From Blastocatellia bacterium AA13 (lineage in GTDB: Bacteria; Acidobacteriota; Blastocatellia; UBA7656), in the NCBI GenBank assembly GCA_003222245.1, contig QHVH01000021.1, forward strand, positions 72,262 to 136,261: DNA of 64,000 nt, in the 5' to 3' direction. Positions 27,136 to 36,721 of the stretch are shown one piece after another (within the stretch, counting starts at the first letter, position 1; every line of letters begins with the position of its first letter). Position numbers and translations under genes: made by a program. The notes under the pieces are model-generated. The model was not told the origin of the DNA. It saw only the letters and a list, made by a program, of their open reading frames with translations, and made no database searches.

Positions 27136-28194
27136 ATGACTGAAACACGGTTGCACCTGCCGCCTGAGATTCAAGGACCGTCCGCCTGGTACGGACCCGA
27201 GTTAGCCAGTCGCGGAAATTGGCTGGAATTTCTTTCGCCGGCTGAAATCGAGGAAGTTGAATACGCTGCCAAAGGGCTGGACTCTGAATCCACCGACATC
27301 GTAGGCATTCGGCGCGAGCACTTTCCTCTTCCGACCCTGGGACCTCGCCTGAAGAGCTTGCTCGACGAGGTGCTGAACGGCCGAGGGTTTGTATTGCTGC
27401 GCGCTCTACCTGTCGAACGCTGGACCATGCAACAGGCGGCAATCGCATTCTTCGGCATCGGTTCTCACCTCGGAGCGGCCCGTTCGCAGAATGCCCGAGG
27501 CCATGTCCTCGGGCACGTCAAGGACCTGGGACGCTCGAGCGAAGACCCCGAGGTGCGAATCTATCAGACGCACGAGCGGCAGACTTATCACACGGATTCG
27601 TCGGATATCGTCTGCCTGCTTTGCTTGCGGCCGGCAAGAGCCGGCGGTCTGTCGAGCGTAGTAAGCTCGGTGACTATCTTCAATGAGATGCGCCGTCGCC
27701 GGCCTGACTTATTGAAGGTTCTTTTTGAGCCGATAGAAACCGACCGGCGCGGGGAAGTGCCGCAAGGCCGAAAACCCTACTTCAATATTCCGGTTTTCTC
27801 CTGGTATGAAGGGCTGCTTTCCGCGATTTATCAACGGCAGTACATTGAGTCGGCGCGCCGCTTCGAGGGTGTTCCTGCTTTGACCTCGGCTCAAATCGAA
27901 GCGCTCGACCTGTTTGATTCTCTGGCGAATGATCCGGCGCTGCATTTATTGATGGCGTTTCAACCGGGTGACATTCAGATCGTGCACAATCACACGATTC
28001 TGCACGATCGCACTGCCTTCGAGGATTGGCCCGATCCGGAGCGCAAACGCCATCTCCTCAGATTGTGGCTCGCCCCTGAGAATGCTCGTCCGCTGCCGCC
28101 GGTTTTTTCGGAGCGATTTGGCTCAGTCATCCCTGGAGAACGCGGCGGCGTTCTTGTTAGCGATACAAGATTGAGCGCTCCGCTGGAGCCGTAA
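27136..28194 (+). CDS. TauD/TfdA family Fe(II)/2-oxoglutarate-dependent dioxygenase-like protein
   Basis: This is a 352-residue cytoplasmic protein. Such enzymes hydroxylate small molecules using iron and 2-oxoglutarate. The iron-binding facial triad is visible as His152-x-Asp154 (YHTDSSD) and a distal His, probably His290 (NHTILHDRTAFED). An Arg in RHLLRLWL (305-309) would bind 2-oxoglutarate. The segment RGFVLLRALPVERW near 83-96 is typical of the family. The substrate cannot be named; the sequence resembles uncharacterised TauD members more than taurine dioxygenase itself. It diverges from the S9 peptidase gene and stands alone. Confidence 0.85.
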   Translation: MTETRLHLPPEIQGPSAWYGPELASRGNWLEFLSPAEIEEVEYAAKGLDSESTDIVGIRREHFPLPTLGPRLKSLLDEVLNGRGFVLLRALPVERWTMQQAAIAFFGIGSHLGAARSQNARGHVLGHVKDLGRSSEDPEVRIYQTHERQTYHTDSSDIVCLLCLRPARAGGLSSVVSSVTIFNEMRRRRPDLLKVLFEPIETDRRGEVPQGRKPYFNIPVFSWYEGLLSAIYQRQYIESARRFEGVPALTSAQIEALDLFDSLANDPALHLLMAFQPGDIQIVHNHTILHDRTAFEDWPDPERKRHLLRLWLAPENARPLPPVFSERFGSVIPGERGGVLVSDTRLSAPLEP

Positions 28195-28720
28195 TAGATC
28201 TCGTTGAAACTAATCTTTCTGATATTCAATAAGGAGGCAGGGGCAGCAGTTCAACTGCGGTAGCTATCTTAAAGCAGCCGAATTCAATTTGTTGGGTTTA
28301 TTCAGGCCGGGGGATCTGACTGGGGAAATTGGTTTCTCGCGACGCTGGCAACGTGCGTGATTCACAGCGAACACTCTAAGGCCCAAATACGACGACCGCC
28401 CAGCCTTCTTTTTTGTTCCTCGCCGCTTGCTTGACATGGCAGTGAACCAGCGTATGCTATTCGCTTGAATTTAATGGGGTCACAGGTTCCCACGCGAAAA
28501 GCAGTAGTTCCATGGAGCGCATTGCGATTGTCAGACGGCTATGCCTCACCGCGTCACCTGCCTGCCGATGGCTCCGATTTCACACAAGCGCCTCTTGATC
28601 ACCTTTCCTCGGGGAATGCGGTCATCCGAGCGAGCCTCGCTCCGTATTCGATCCGGCGCAAAGACGGCCGTGAATACCGCTCGTCCAGCCATAAGCGAGT
28701 TCATTTTGTGAGGTGGGTTA
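28195..28720 (+). other. Long intergenic region and predicted leader of the APC permease gene
   Basis: This 526 bp stretch has no supported gene. Its middle holds a strong promoter (28431-28458), which would give a leader of about 255 nt before the GTG at 28721. An 89-codon TTG-started frame (28465-28734) crosses the leader but lacks a ribosome site and family-like sequence. No riboswitch consensus known to me could be matched by eye. Confidence 0.5.
28431..28458 (+). promoter_or_regulatory. Sigma-70-like promoter of the APC permease gene
   Basis: A perfect TTGACA (28431-28436) and TATGCT (28453-28458) are separated by 16 bp. It is among the best promoter matches in the window. Confidence 0.65.
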
Positions 28721-31018
28721 GTGCAGAACACTGAGACGGACAAGCCGAAAGCGCCGTCCGGTCGAATTCGCGTTGTGGTCGCTACGACCGTGATGCTCTC
28801 TTTTATTTCCTTTTGGAGAGCAGCCGCAATAGTCCTGAACGACCTTGGCTCTTCGGCCTTTTATGTCGGCGGCCCCACCGAACAGTTCGTAGGAAAATCG
28901 GCTCCGTGGTTCATTCTCGGCGTGATGCTCTTCAGCTACGCCGTTAGAGCTCTCTACATCGAATCATCCGCGATGTTCACTCGCGGAGGCGTCTACCGAG
29001 TCGTCAAGGAAGCCATGGGCGGAACCATGGCAAAGATCAGCGTTTCAGCGCTGATCTTTGATTTTATTCTCACCGGTCCCATCTCCGGAGTATCCGCCGG
29101 CCAATATATCGTTGGCCTCGCGGACACCACGCTGAAGTATTTCGGAGTTGATTGGAGCCCGCCTCAGGATACGATCAATCATCTCGCCGGCGCGCTTGCG
29201 ATTCTTGTGACCATTTATTTCTGGCGGCGCAATATCAAAGGCATCCACGAATCCAGCGACGATGCGATGCGCATAATGTACATAGCGACCGTAATGGTCG
29301 TGATATTGATCGGCTGGAGCTGTCTCACGCTGATTCGCCGCGGAGGCCATGTTCCGCCGCTGCCGTCTACGGAGACCCTGAACTTTGCTCCTGAAGCCCT
29401 GGGATGGCTCAAACCATGGAAATGGTTTCAACCCCAGGGAGACCGCTACCGCATAGCCGAGAACGCTCCCGGCTTCATCGCGATAATAGGACTACTCATG
29501 GCGTTCGGCCATTCGATCCTCGCGATGAGCGGCGAGGAAACCCTCGCTCAGGTGAACCGAGAACTCGAGCATCCGAAGCTGAAGAATCTCAAGAAAGCCG
29601 GTTGGGTCATCTTCATATATTCGCTGCTCTTTACTTCATTGGTTTCATTCTTCGCGGTTGCCATTATTCCGGATACCGAGCGGCCGAAGTTCGTCAACAA
29701 CCTGATAAGCGGACTTGCGATTAACTTCGTTGGGCCCGATCCGTTGAAGCTGTTGTTCCAGGGATTCGTTGTGATCGTCGGATTTCTGATGCTGTCGGGC
29801 GCGGTCAACACATCCATTATCGGGTCGAATGGAGTTCTGAACCGGGTATCCGAAGACGGCGTGTTGACCGACTGGTTTCGCGCGCCTCAGAAACGCTTCG
29901 GAACCACTTATCGAATGATCAATTTGATAGCGGTGCTTCAGATCGTCACCATCATCGCTTCGCGCGGCGATACGGTTACGCTCGCCGAGGCTTATGCTTT
30001 TGGAGTTATCTGGAGCTTCACGTTCAACGCCTTTGCCACGACATGGCTTCGGTTCAAGCGTCCCGAGGGCCGCGAGTGGAAAGTGCCGCTGAACCTGCGG
30101 TTTGGCAAAATAGAAGTACCGATGGGGTTGTTCACGATCTCCTTGGTCCTGCTATCGCTTGCGCTCACCAATTTGCTTACAAAAAAGGTGGCGACAATCT
30201 CCGGGATCGTGTTCACCGCCGTTTTCTTCACGCTGTTCACGATTTCGGAACGCCTCAATCGGAAGAAGCTGGATCTTACCGCGGCGAACCTTGATCGCTT
30301 TCAACTGCAGCAAAGCGAAACCGTCAGCCTTTCGATGGTCGGCGCCAGACCCGGAGGCGTCCTGGTAGCGGTTCGCGATTACAACACTCTTTCTCATCTG
30401 GGCTACGTTCTGGATTCTACAAACACCGAAGAGAAGGACATCGTAGCAATGACGACACGCGTCGTGACCAGCCACGACGGCGCGGAGCGCGATCTGTACG
30501 AGGAGAATTTGTTCACTACATACGAACAGCGCCTTTTCACGAATGTCGTCGCGCTGGCGGAGAAACACGGCAAGCCTGTAGAGCTGCTAGTCGTGCCGGC
30601 GTCCAACATCTTCGACGCGGTGGCCCATACGTCGCAGTTGCTCGATGTGGAACAGATCGTAGCGGGTACGTCGGCGAAGATGACGACCGAAGAACAAGCG
30701 CGCTCGATGGGCCGGGCCTGGGAGAGGCTTCCAGAAAAGCCTCGCCGTCAGGTCCGATTCAAAATCGTCGGACCGGACGGTAAGGGACAGACCTATTATC
30801 TAGGAGCGCATGCACCTATCCTGACCGAGGAAGATGTAAGCCTCGTGCACAGGATCTGGCTACAGGTCAGCAAGGTTCCAAGCCGGAGCCGGGTTCACCA
30901 CCGCGACGTCGTACGCGTGGCTCTCACTCGGCTGGAGCGCGATCTCAAAGCCAAAAGCGATGTTATGCTCGACTTCTATAAGCTCGAGCAGGAAGAGGAA
31001 AAGAAGAAGGAGAAATAG
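28721..31018 (+). CDS. APC superfamily amino acid permease with C-terminal cytoplasmic domain
   Basis: This 765-residue protein starts at a GTG with AGGTGG just upstream. Residues ~15-510 carry about 12-14 membrane segments of an amino acid/polyamine permease (LNDLGSSAFYVGG, FTRGGVYRVVKEAMGG, FGHSILAMSGEETLAQVNREL). The last ~230 residues are soluble and resemble permeases with a C-terminal universal-stress-like or regulatory domain (GGVLVAVRDYNTLSHLGYVLDS divided over ~545-570). The C-terminus is Glu/Lys-rich. The transported substrate is not readable. The gene stands alone behind a strong promoter and a long leader. Confidence 0.88.
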   Translation: MQNTETDKPKAPSGRIRVVVATTVMLSFISFWRAAAIVLNDLGSSAFYVGGPTEQFVGKSAPWFILGVMLFSYAVRALYIESSAMFTRGGVYRVVKEAMGGTMAKISVSALIFDFILTGPISGVSAGQYIVGLADTTLKYFGVDWSPPQDTINHLAGALAILVTIYFWRRNIKGIHESSDDAMRIMYIATVMVVILIGWSCLTLIRRGGHVPPLPSTETLNFAPEALGWLKPWKWFQPQGDRYRIAENAPGFIAIIGLLMAFGHSILAMSGEETLAQVNRELEHPKLKNLKKAGWVIFIYSLLFTSLVSFFAVAIIPDTERPKFVNNLISGLAINFVGPDPLKLLFQGFVVIVGFLMLSGAVNTSIIGSNGVLNRVSEDGVLTDWFRAPQKRFGTTYRMINLIAVLQIVTIIASRGDTVTLAEAYAFGVIWSFTFNAFATTWLRFKRPEGREWKVPLNLRFGKIEVPMGLFTISLVLLSLALTNLLTKKVATISGIVFTAVFFTLFTISERLNRKKLDLTAANLDRFQLQQSETVSLSMVGARPGGVLVAVRDYNTLSHLGYVLDSTNTEEKDIVAMTTRVVTSHDGAERDLYEENLFTTYEQRLFTNVVALAEKHGKPVELLVVPASNIFDAVAHTSQLLDVEQIVAGTSAKMTTEEQARSMGRAWERLPEKPRRQVRFKIVGPDGKGQTYYLGAHAPILTEEDVSLVHRIWLQVSKVPSRSRVHHRDVVRVALTRLERDLKAKSDVMLDFYKLEQEEEKKKEK

Positions 31019-31023
31019 GCGGC

Positions 31024-31184
31024 AGGCGTCAGGGCGCCAGGTTTCAGATAGACCGGTGTGTGTACGGTCTTCTATCCTGCTTCGTGCTGACACCCACCTC
31101 CAATCCAGGCGGCAGTCACGGATCAGCATTGAATAGAGTCTAAGGTTTTCTCCCTGGCGCCTGACACCCGGCGCCTGACACCTG
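31024..31184. repeat. Inverted and direct repeats between the permease and yqeY-like genes
   Basis: GTCAGGGCGCCAGG (near 31028-31041) is the reverse complement, with one extra base, of CCTGGCGCCTGAC (31153-31165). A second direct copy, GGCGCCTGACACC, starts at 31170. Together they could close a ~110 base loop. They may end the permease transcript or represent a degenerate intergenic repeat. Confidence 0.5.
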
Positions 31185-31213
31185 TTCAAGGCGCCCGCCG
31201 CTTCACACCCATT

Positions 31214-31660
31214 ATGAGTATTGTTGATCAGATAAACCGCGACTTAACAGAGGCGATGAAGGCGAAAGAAGCAGAGCGCCTGAGCGCCTTGAGAATGATA
31301 AAGACCGCGCTCAAGCTGCGCGAAACGGAGCTTCCTGGTCCAGTGGATGATTTGGAGGCGACCAAGGTGCTCAACACCTTGTTGAAGCAGCGTCGCGATG
31401 CCGCGGAGCAGTACAAGGCCGGAAATCGCGAAGAACTCGCGCTCAAGGAAGAGAATGAAGCCCGTCTAATCGAAACCTATTTACCCGCGGCCGCCACGGA
31501 AGAAGATATGAATAAGGCTGTCAACGAAGAGATAGCAGAGAGCGGTGCGTCTTCAATGAAAGAGATGGGCTCTGTAATTAAAGGGGCGAGGAGCCGTCTT
31601 TCGGGTAAGACGGTTGATGGCAAGGCGCTCAGCGATCTTGTGAAATCTAAACTCCAATAG
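31214..31660 (+). CDS. GatB/YqeY domain protein
   Basis: This is a 148-residue cytoplasmic protein of the YqeY family, related to the C-terminal tRNA-binding region of the amidotransferase subunit GatB. Signatures are the N-terminal helix DQINRDLTEAMKAKEAERLSALRMI (split over 5-29), the LLKQRRDAAEQY segment (near 55-67), YLPAAATEEDM and the end KTVDGKALSDLVKSKLQ. It covers the usual family length (about 147-150). A role in tRNA or translation control is suggested by homology only. Confidence 0.92.
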   Translation: MSIVDQINRDLTEAMKAKEAERLSALRMIKTALKLRETELPGPVDDLEATKVLNTLLKQRRDAAEQYKAGNREELALKEENEARLIETYLPAAATEEDMNKAVNEEIAESGASSMKEMGSVIKGARSRLSGKTVDGKALSDLVKSKLQ

Positions 31661-31689
31661 CCGGTGTCTTTCGGTGGCGCCCAGATTCT

Positions 31690-31767
31690 AAAAGCTGATC
31701 GCTGAGCGCTCACCGCCGAAAGCTAATCGCTGATTGCTGAGCGCTCACCGCCAAAAGCTAATCGCTA
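31690..31767. repeat. CGCTGA-type repeat array between yqeY-like gene and larB
   Basis: Imperfect copies of a ~40-base unit, built from AAAGCTRATCGCTGA and GCTGAGCGCTCACCGCC, fill this convergent gap. The last copy runs into the stop codon of larB (CTA at 31765-31767). Similar words occur at 36690-36721, 37810-37845 and 16081-16108. Confidence 0.7.
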
Positions 31768-32514
31768 TCTTTTCCTGTTTATGAGACTCGCCACGAAACC
31801 TGCTCCGAACCCGTTGTCTATGTTGACGACTGTAACATTCGAAGCGCACGAATTCAGCATCCCGAGCAGCGCGGCCAGGCCCCCAAAGGAGGCCCCGTAG
31901 CCGATGCTGGTGGGAACGGCTATGACTGGAACGGCGACTAATCCTCCGACAACCGATGGAAGCGCGCCTTCCATACCGGCGACGACTACTATTGCACGAG
32001 CCGATCTCAGCTCTCCTCTTGCGTCAAGCAAGCGGTGTATTCCGGCAACGCCGACGTCATAGATACGAATTACTGAATTGCCCATCGCGGTTGCCGTAAC
32101 GGCGGCTTCTTCGGCTACGGGGATGTCGGAAGTTCCCGCCGAAACCACGGCTATAGGGCCTTCGCCGCGTTCCGTCCGATCCTGGACCGCCGTTATCATT
32201 CGGGCTTCGCGATGAAACTCAGCGTACTCGGCGGTTGTTTTGATTCTGTGGAAGCACTCTTCTCCGACCCTGGTGACGATGAGGTTAGAGCCGCTGGCCA
32301 GGATCCGTGCGGCGATTTCTCCGACCTGTTCCTGGCTTTTACCCTGGCCCATGACCACTTCTGGAAATCCGTTTCGCAGCTCTCGATGATGGTCGACCCG
32401 CGCATATGTAAGATTCTCGTACGGCAGGTCGGTTAGTCGGCTCATTGCCTCATCGAGGTCGACTCTTTGCTCGCGTATGTCGAGCAGCAGCTTCTTTAAC
32501 GATTCCGGAGTCAT
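31765..32514 (-). CDS. larB: LarB-like pyridinium-3,5-biscarboxylic acid mononucleotide synthase
   Basis: LarB carboxylates and hydrolyses nicotinic acid adenine dinucleotide in the first step of nickel-pincer cofactor synthesis. The 249 residues match the family length. The N-terminal helix [21 protein letters not shown] is followed by [12 protein letters not shown]. The PurE-like core carries [44 protein letters not shown] and PTSIGYGAS. larC, larE and a lactate racemase are not in this window. Its 3' end abuts an intergenic repeat. It diverges from the nuo operon. Confidence 0.92.
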   Translation of the reverse strand: MTPESLKKLLLDIREQRVDLDEAMSRLTDLPYENLTYARVDHHRELRNGFPEVVMGQGKSQEQVGEIAARILASGSNLIVTRVGEECFHRIKTTAEYAEFHREARMITAVQDRTERGEGPIAVVSAGTSDIPVAEEAAVTATAMGNSVIRIYDVGVAGIHRLLDARGELRSARAIVVVAGMEGALPSVVGGLVAVPVIAVPTSIGYGASFGGLAALLGMLNSCASNVTVVNIDNGFGAGFVASLINRKR

Positions 32515-32540
32515 TCCGTGATCTTACCATACGCCTGTGT

Positions 32541-32570
32541 TTGACAATATTTTCGGCGCTGTGCTAAAAG
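32541..32570 (+). promoter_or_regulatory. Candidate promoter of the nuo operon
   Basis: TTGACA (32541-32546) and TAAAAG (32565-32570) are separated by 18 bp. A TG at 32562-32563 makes an extended -10. The nuoC ATG lies about 140 bases downstream. Confidence 0.5.
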
Positions 32571-32712
32571 CTCTCCTTTGCATTTCCAATTGATCTAGGG
32601 ATTTCGGTTTGGCCAGTTAGACTTGCTGTAGCAGCACCCGCGAGCTATCAAAAGCTGAGCAATCGGATATTTTGCCGTCTTGAAGCGCTCGATGCTCTTG
32701 GCTTGAGTCACT

Positions 32713-33450
32713 ATGTCAGACGAAGAGAAAGCAACGCCTCCGGAGGGCGGCGAAGAGCCGCAAAAATCAGAGAAGCCCACGCCTTCAGAGGCTGCTAAGC
32801 CAGACGCATCCGCTCAAAAACCCGCACCGCCGCGAGCCGCTCCCGTCGACAAACCCGCGACGCCCAAAGCGCCTCCGGCCAAAAAACCCTCGATCACATT
32901 CAATATAACCGCCGATCCGTTCATCGACCGAATCAAAGAGATTTTCGGCGGAGCCATAACCGAAGCCGTTGAGACGCTCGGCCAACAGATCCTGCGCGTC
33001 GCCAAAGATCGTTATGTCGAAATGTGTCGATTCCTTCACGACGACGGCGACGCTCAATTCGACATGTGCACCGATCTGACCGCCACTCACTGGCCTGAGC
33101 GAGCCGGTCAAGAGTTTGAGGTTGTGCTGTTCCTTTATTCGGTTCCCAATAACCGGCGAATCAGGATAAAAGTATCGCTCGCGGATGGCGACGAGTGCCC
33201 TACGGTATCTCACATCTGGATCGGCGCCAACTGGATGGAGCGCGAGGTCTTCGATATGTTCGGAGTGAAGTTCAGCGGCCATCCCGATCTGCGCAGAATT
33301 TTGCTGCCCGAGGATTGGCCGGGGCACCCCCTGCGTAAGGAGTATCCGATCGAATATCGCGACAACGAGTGGACCGACAAGCATATTGAATATCGCGAAA
33401 TCGACTACGACACATCGCTGATCGATGTTAAATATGGAGAAAGGAAGTAG
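32713..33450 (+). CDS. nuoC: NADH-quinone oxidoreductase subunit C
   Basis: This 245-residue protein is a peripheral-arm subunit of complex I (30 kDa subunit). The first ~70 residues are a Pro/Ala/Lys/Glu-rich tail not found in the family core. The conserved domain follows: RYVEMCRFLHDDGDAQFDMC, DLTATHW, then the signature WMEREVFDMFGVKFSGHPDLRRIL cut over residues ~176-200, and WPGHPLRKEYP. It is separate from nuoD, not the fused form. First gene of the nuoCDHIJKLMN operon. No clear Shine-Dalgarno site precedes the ATG. Confidence 0.95.
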   Translation: MSDEEKATPPEGGEEPQKSEKPTPSEAAKPDASAQKPAPPRAAPVDKPATPKAPPAKKPSITFNITADPFIDRIKEIFGGAITEAVETLGQQILRVAKDRYVEMCRFLHDDGDAQFDMCTDLTATHWPERAGQEFEVVLFLYSVPNNRRIRIKVSLADGDECPTVSHIWIGANWMEREVFDMFGVKFSGHPDLRRILLPEDWPGHPLRKEYPIEYRDNEWTDKHIEYREIDYDTSLIDVKYGERK

Positions 33451-33472
33451 CGCAGGCCTTAGCCTGTGATGT

Positions 33473-34606
33473 ATGCGGGAGCAAGGGGTAGATATCACAC
33501 CGGGCACGCTCTTCGACGCCGAAGAGATGGTCATCAATATGGGCCCTCAGCATCCGTCCACTCACGGAGTGCTGCGGGTGATCCTGAAGCTTGACGGCGA
33601 GACAGTAAAAGACCTCGACTGCGATATCGGTTATCTCCATCGCGGAGTCGAGAAGATCGCCGAGCACGATACCTATGCGATGATCACGCCTTATTGGGAT
33701 CGGCTCGACTATGTCGCGGCGGTATCAAACGATCTCTGTTATGTGGGCGGCGTCGAAAAACTGCTTGGCATCGAAGTCCCGCGTCGAGCTGAATACCTGC
33801 GAGTCGCTCTGACCGAGCTCCAGCGAATCGCTTCTCACCTGCTCTGGCTTGGTACTCACGCGATCGATATCGGCGCCGTTACCGTTCTTCTATACGCGTT
33901 TCGCGAACGGGAAGAAATATTAAAGATATTCGAAGATTTTATCGGAGCGCGGCTGACGGCTCACGCCTTTAGAATCGGCGGCCTGTGGTGGGATGCGTAT
34001 CCGGAGTTCGAAAAACGCGTCCGCGATTTCCTGAAAATCCTGCCGGGCCGCATCGATGAGTATGAAACGCTGCTGAACGCCAATCGGATTTGGCTGAGCC
34101 GAACCGTTGGAATCGGAGTTCTGCCGGCCGATGAGGCCATCAACCTGAGCCTTACGGGCCCGGTGCTGCGCGGCTCGGGAGTAAAGTACGATCTCAGAAG
34201 GGCGCAGCCGTATTCGGTCTATCCCGAGTTTGACTTCGAAATTCCGATCGGCGAGAACGGCGACACGTATGATCGCTACCTCGTGCGAATGGCCGAAATT
34301 CGGCAGTCGATCATTATTATAGAGCAGGCTCTGGACGGATTGCCGGAAGGTCCGGTGATGGCGAAGGTGCCGAAGGTGATAAAGCCTCCTGTAGGAGAGG
34401 TCTACTTTGGGATCGAGGCGCCAAAAGGTGAAATAGGCGTCTATCTGGTCAGCGACGGTACGACCAAGCCTTATCGGATGCGAATAAGGCCGCCGGCCTT
34501 CATCAATTTGCAATCGCTGAGACGGCTTTCTATCGGGCATCTGGTCGCGGATGTCGTGGCGCTTATCGGTACGATAGACATAGTGCTTGGCGAAGTAGAC
34601 AGATAG
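33473..34606 (+). CDS. nuoD: NADH-quinone oxidoreductase subunit D
   Basis: This 377-residue subunit (49 kDa type) forms part of the quinone-binding site at the junction of the two arms. Visible motifs are [38 protein letters not shown], and the C-terminal end [13 protein letters not shown]. His in QHPSTHG and Tyr in GYLHRG are the usual quinone-site residues. It lies 22 bp after nuoC. The gap contains a small AGGC..GCCT inverted repeat and no clear ribosome site. Confidence 0.96.
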   Translation: MREQGVDITPGTLFDAEEMVINMGPQHPSTHGVLRVILKLDGETVKDLDCDIGYLHRGVEKIAEHDTYAMITPYWDRLDYVAAVSNDLCYVGGVEKLLGIEVPRRAEYLRVALTELQRIASHLLWLGTHAIDIGAVTVLLYAFREREEILKIFEDFIGARLTAHAFRIGGLWWDAYPEFEKRVRDFLKILPGRIDEYETLLNANRIWLSRTVGIGVLPADEAINLSLTGPVLRGSGVKYDLRRAQPYSVYPEFDFEIPIGENGDTYDRYLVRMAEIRQSIIIIEQALDGLPEGPVMAKVPKVIKPPVGEVYFGIEAPKGEIGVYLVSDGTTKPYRMRIRPPAFINLQSLRRLSIGHLVADVVALIGTIDIVLGEVDR

Positions 34607-34689
34607 GAGAAGAGTGACGTCGAACAGTGAGCAGTGAAACGAGCCGATTCACCGGCTTTCGCTACTCATTGCTTCGTCATCGATAAGAG

Positions 34690-36033
34690 ATGCTGGGGAC
34701 TCTCACAACATTGATGCTGGTAGCGCCGGAGTGGGTGCTGCGGTGGACGAAAGAGCCGCGCGGCAACGCTTTTTGGGCTGAATTTGTGGTCTGGCCGCTG
34801 ATTCAGATTCTTATAGTCCTCTTTATTGTGCTGACCCTCGTAGCCTATCTGGTTTACCTCGAGCGCAAAGTATCCGCGTTCATGCAGGCGAGACTTGGAC
34901 CGATGCGGGTCGGGCCCTGGGGTCTGCTGCAGCCGGCCGCGGACGGATTAAAGCTCCTGCTCAAAGAAGACATTATTCCGTTGAAGGCGGACAAGACGGT
35001 CTTTCAGATCGCTCCTATCATCTCCGTCGTGGCGGCGCTTGTAGTGCTTGCGGTGATTCCCTGGGGCGCGGCGTGGGCCACGATAGCTAACGTCAATATT
35101 GGACTCCTGTTCATCCTGGCGGTCTCTTCGGTCGGTGTTCTCGGGCTTGTGCTGGCGGGGTGGGCTTCGAACTCGAAGTACTCGCTGTTGGGAGCGCTTC
35201 GATCGTCGGCGCAGATGATCAGCTACGAGATCGGCATGGGCCTCTCGATAATTGGAGCATTGATGTTTGCTCGGACCCTTTCGATGTCGGGCATCATCGA
35301 GGCTCAACAGGCGGACGGCGTCTGGTACGTGTTTTTCCAACCCATCGGGTTCATTATCTATTTGGTTTGCGCGTTGGGCGAAACCAATCGCGCACCATTT
35401 GATTTGCCGGAGGCGGAATCCGAGCTGGTGGCCGGTTATCACACCGAGTATTCCGGTTTTCGATGGGCGCTTTTCTTCATGGCCGAGTACACGTCGATGC
35501 TGGTGACATCGGCTATCGCGGTCACGCTCTTTCTCGGCGGCTGGTCTTTCCCGGGTCTGGGTTTGATCAAGAATCAGACGCTTTTCGTGGTGGTCAGCAT
35601 CGTGATATTCGCCGCAAAAGTTATGGTCCTGATCTATCTCTATATGTGGTTCAGATGGACCTGGCCGCGATACCGATATGACCAGCTCATGGATCTCGGT
35701 TGGAAATGGATGATACCCGCGGGACTTGCCAACATCGTGTTGACAGGCATCTGGTACGTGCTCGCTTTGCCCAAGTCCAGAGGCGGGGTGTTCGGGCTGA
35801 TGCAACTGGGGCTGAGGGATCGATTGGCTCCAACCAGATGGAGCGGCATAATCTATTTTGTTGTTACCGGTTTTGTCATAACTATTCCGATTATCTGGCT
35901 CGTCCTTGCGGCCATTAATCGCAGGACACGGGATTTCAATTTGCACGCGCAGCGACAGCTACAAATAAAGCTGAGAGCCAAGCGGCTGCAAAAGCACGCG
36001 GAGCCGCAAGCGGCGGGCGAAGGCGCATCTTAG
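34690..36033 (+). CDS. nuoH: NADH-quinone oxidoreductase subunit H
   Basis: This 447-residue membrane subunit helps form the quinone chamber. About ten hydrophobic segments are visible. Hallmarks are the KVSAFMQARLGPMRVGPWG segment (residues ~58-76), LQPAADGLKLLLKEDI, ALRSSAQMISYEIGMGLS, and the acidic loop GETNRAPFDLPEAESELV with HTEYSG. The C-terminal ~100 residues extend beyond the E. coli length (325), ending in a basic cytoplasmic tail. It follows nuoD after 83 bp; E, F and G are not between them. Confidence 0.95.
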   Translation: MLGTLTTLMLVAPEWVLRWTKEPRGNAFWAEFVVWPLIQILIVLFIVLTLVAYLVYLERKVSAFMQARLGPMRVGPWGLLQPAADGLKLLLKEDIIPLKADKTVFQIAPIISVVAALVVLAVIPWGAAWATIANVNIGLLFILAVSSVGVLGLVLAGWASNSKYSLLGALRSSAQMISYEIGMGLSIIGALMFARTLSMSGIIEAQQADGVWYVFFQPIGFIIYLVCALGETNRAPFDLPEAESELVAGYHTEYSGFRWALFFMAEYTSMLVTSAIAVTLFLGGWSFPGLGLIKNQTLFVVVSIVIFAAKVMVLIYLYMWFRWTWPRYRYDQLMDLGWKWMIPAGLANIVLTGIWYVLALPKSRGGVFGLMQLGLRDRLAPTRWSGIIYFVVTGFVITIPIIWLVLAAINRRTRDFNLHAQRQLQIKLRAKRLQKHAEPQAAGEGAS

Positions 36034-36118
36034 GCCTGGCGCGGGGTATCCAGCGCAGGCTTAGAAGATGGCGAAAAAGGTTTATTGATTTCCGGCTTCT
36101 TACAAGTGGGTGATTTTT

Positions 36119-36664
36119 ATGCCACGAGTTAAATCAACAGCAGACAGGAGGACGCTTGGAGAGGTAATCAAGCGGCTCTTGCTGTTTGATCTGTTCAAGG
36201 GACTGTTTCTGACGTTCAGCTACAACTGGCGGGCGCTTTACGAAAAGCGCGACGGCGGCAATCCCAATCAGGCCATCTATACTGAACAGTATCCGCTCGA
36301 GGCGGCGCGCGTATCCGAGCGATTCAGAGGGGCGCCGCGCTTGAACCTCGATCCCGAATCAGGGCAGACGCTCTGCATCGCTTGCGATCTTTGCGCGCTG
36401 GCGTGTCCGGTGGATTGCATCGAGGTGGGTTCCATACGCCGCGAAGTTCGTGAAGGTGAGAAGGTCAACAAGAAAAAAGTGCTGACCACTTTTATCTTCG
36501 ACACCTCGCGATGCATGTTCTGCAATTTGTGTTCGGAAGCGTGTCCGACGGATTGCCTTGAATTGACCCAGAGTTTCGAGCTTGCGGTCTATCATCGCTC
36601 CGGTTTTCGGTGGGATCGCGAGATGCTCGAAAAGGGGATCGACTACGTCAGATATTCAAAATGA
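36119..36664 (+). CDS. nuoI: NADH-quinone oxidoreductase subunit I
   Basis: This 181-residue ferredoxin-like subunit carries two [4Fe-4S] clusters that feed electrons toward the quinone site. Both cluster motifs are intact: CIACDLCALACP and CMFCNLCSEACP. The ATG at 36119 is chosen over a GTG nine bases upstream, because the latter has no ribosome site. A helix before the clusters (LFKGLFLTFSYNW) anchors it to the membrane arm. There is an extended linker, REVREGEKVNKKKV, between clusters. Confidence 0.95.
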   Translation: MPRVKSTADRRTLGEVIKRLLLFDLFKGLFLTFSYNWRALYEKRDGGNPNQAIYTEQYPLEAARVSERFRGAPRLNLDPESGQTLCIACDLCALACPVDCIEVGSIRREVREGEKVNKKKVLTTFIFDTSRCMFCNLCSEACPTDCLELTQSFELAVYHRSGFRWDREMLEKGIDYVRYSK

Positions 36665-36689
36665 AAGTCGAGCGCCGAGCTTTGAACGC

Positions 36690-36721
36690 CAAGTGCGGAC
36701 CGCTGAAAGCTAATAGCTAAT
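36690..36721. repeat. CGCTGA-type repeat between nuoI and nuoJ
   Basis: The word CCGCTGAAAGCTAATAGCTAA fills most of the gap up to the nuoJ ATG. It is closely related to the array at 31690-31767. No ribosome site other than this repeat precedes nuoJ. Confidence 0.5.

Noticed and set aside
28459-28720. c-di-AMP (ydaO-type) riboswitch upstream of the permease
   Set aside because: I looked for the conserved GGGGA and flanking words by eye and could not match them; a covariance search would decide.
28465-28734. 89-codon open frame in the APC permease leader
   Set aside because: Starts at TTG without a ribosome site, shows no family-like sequence and overlaps the permease start.
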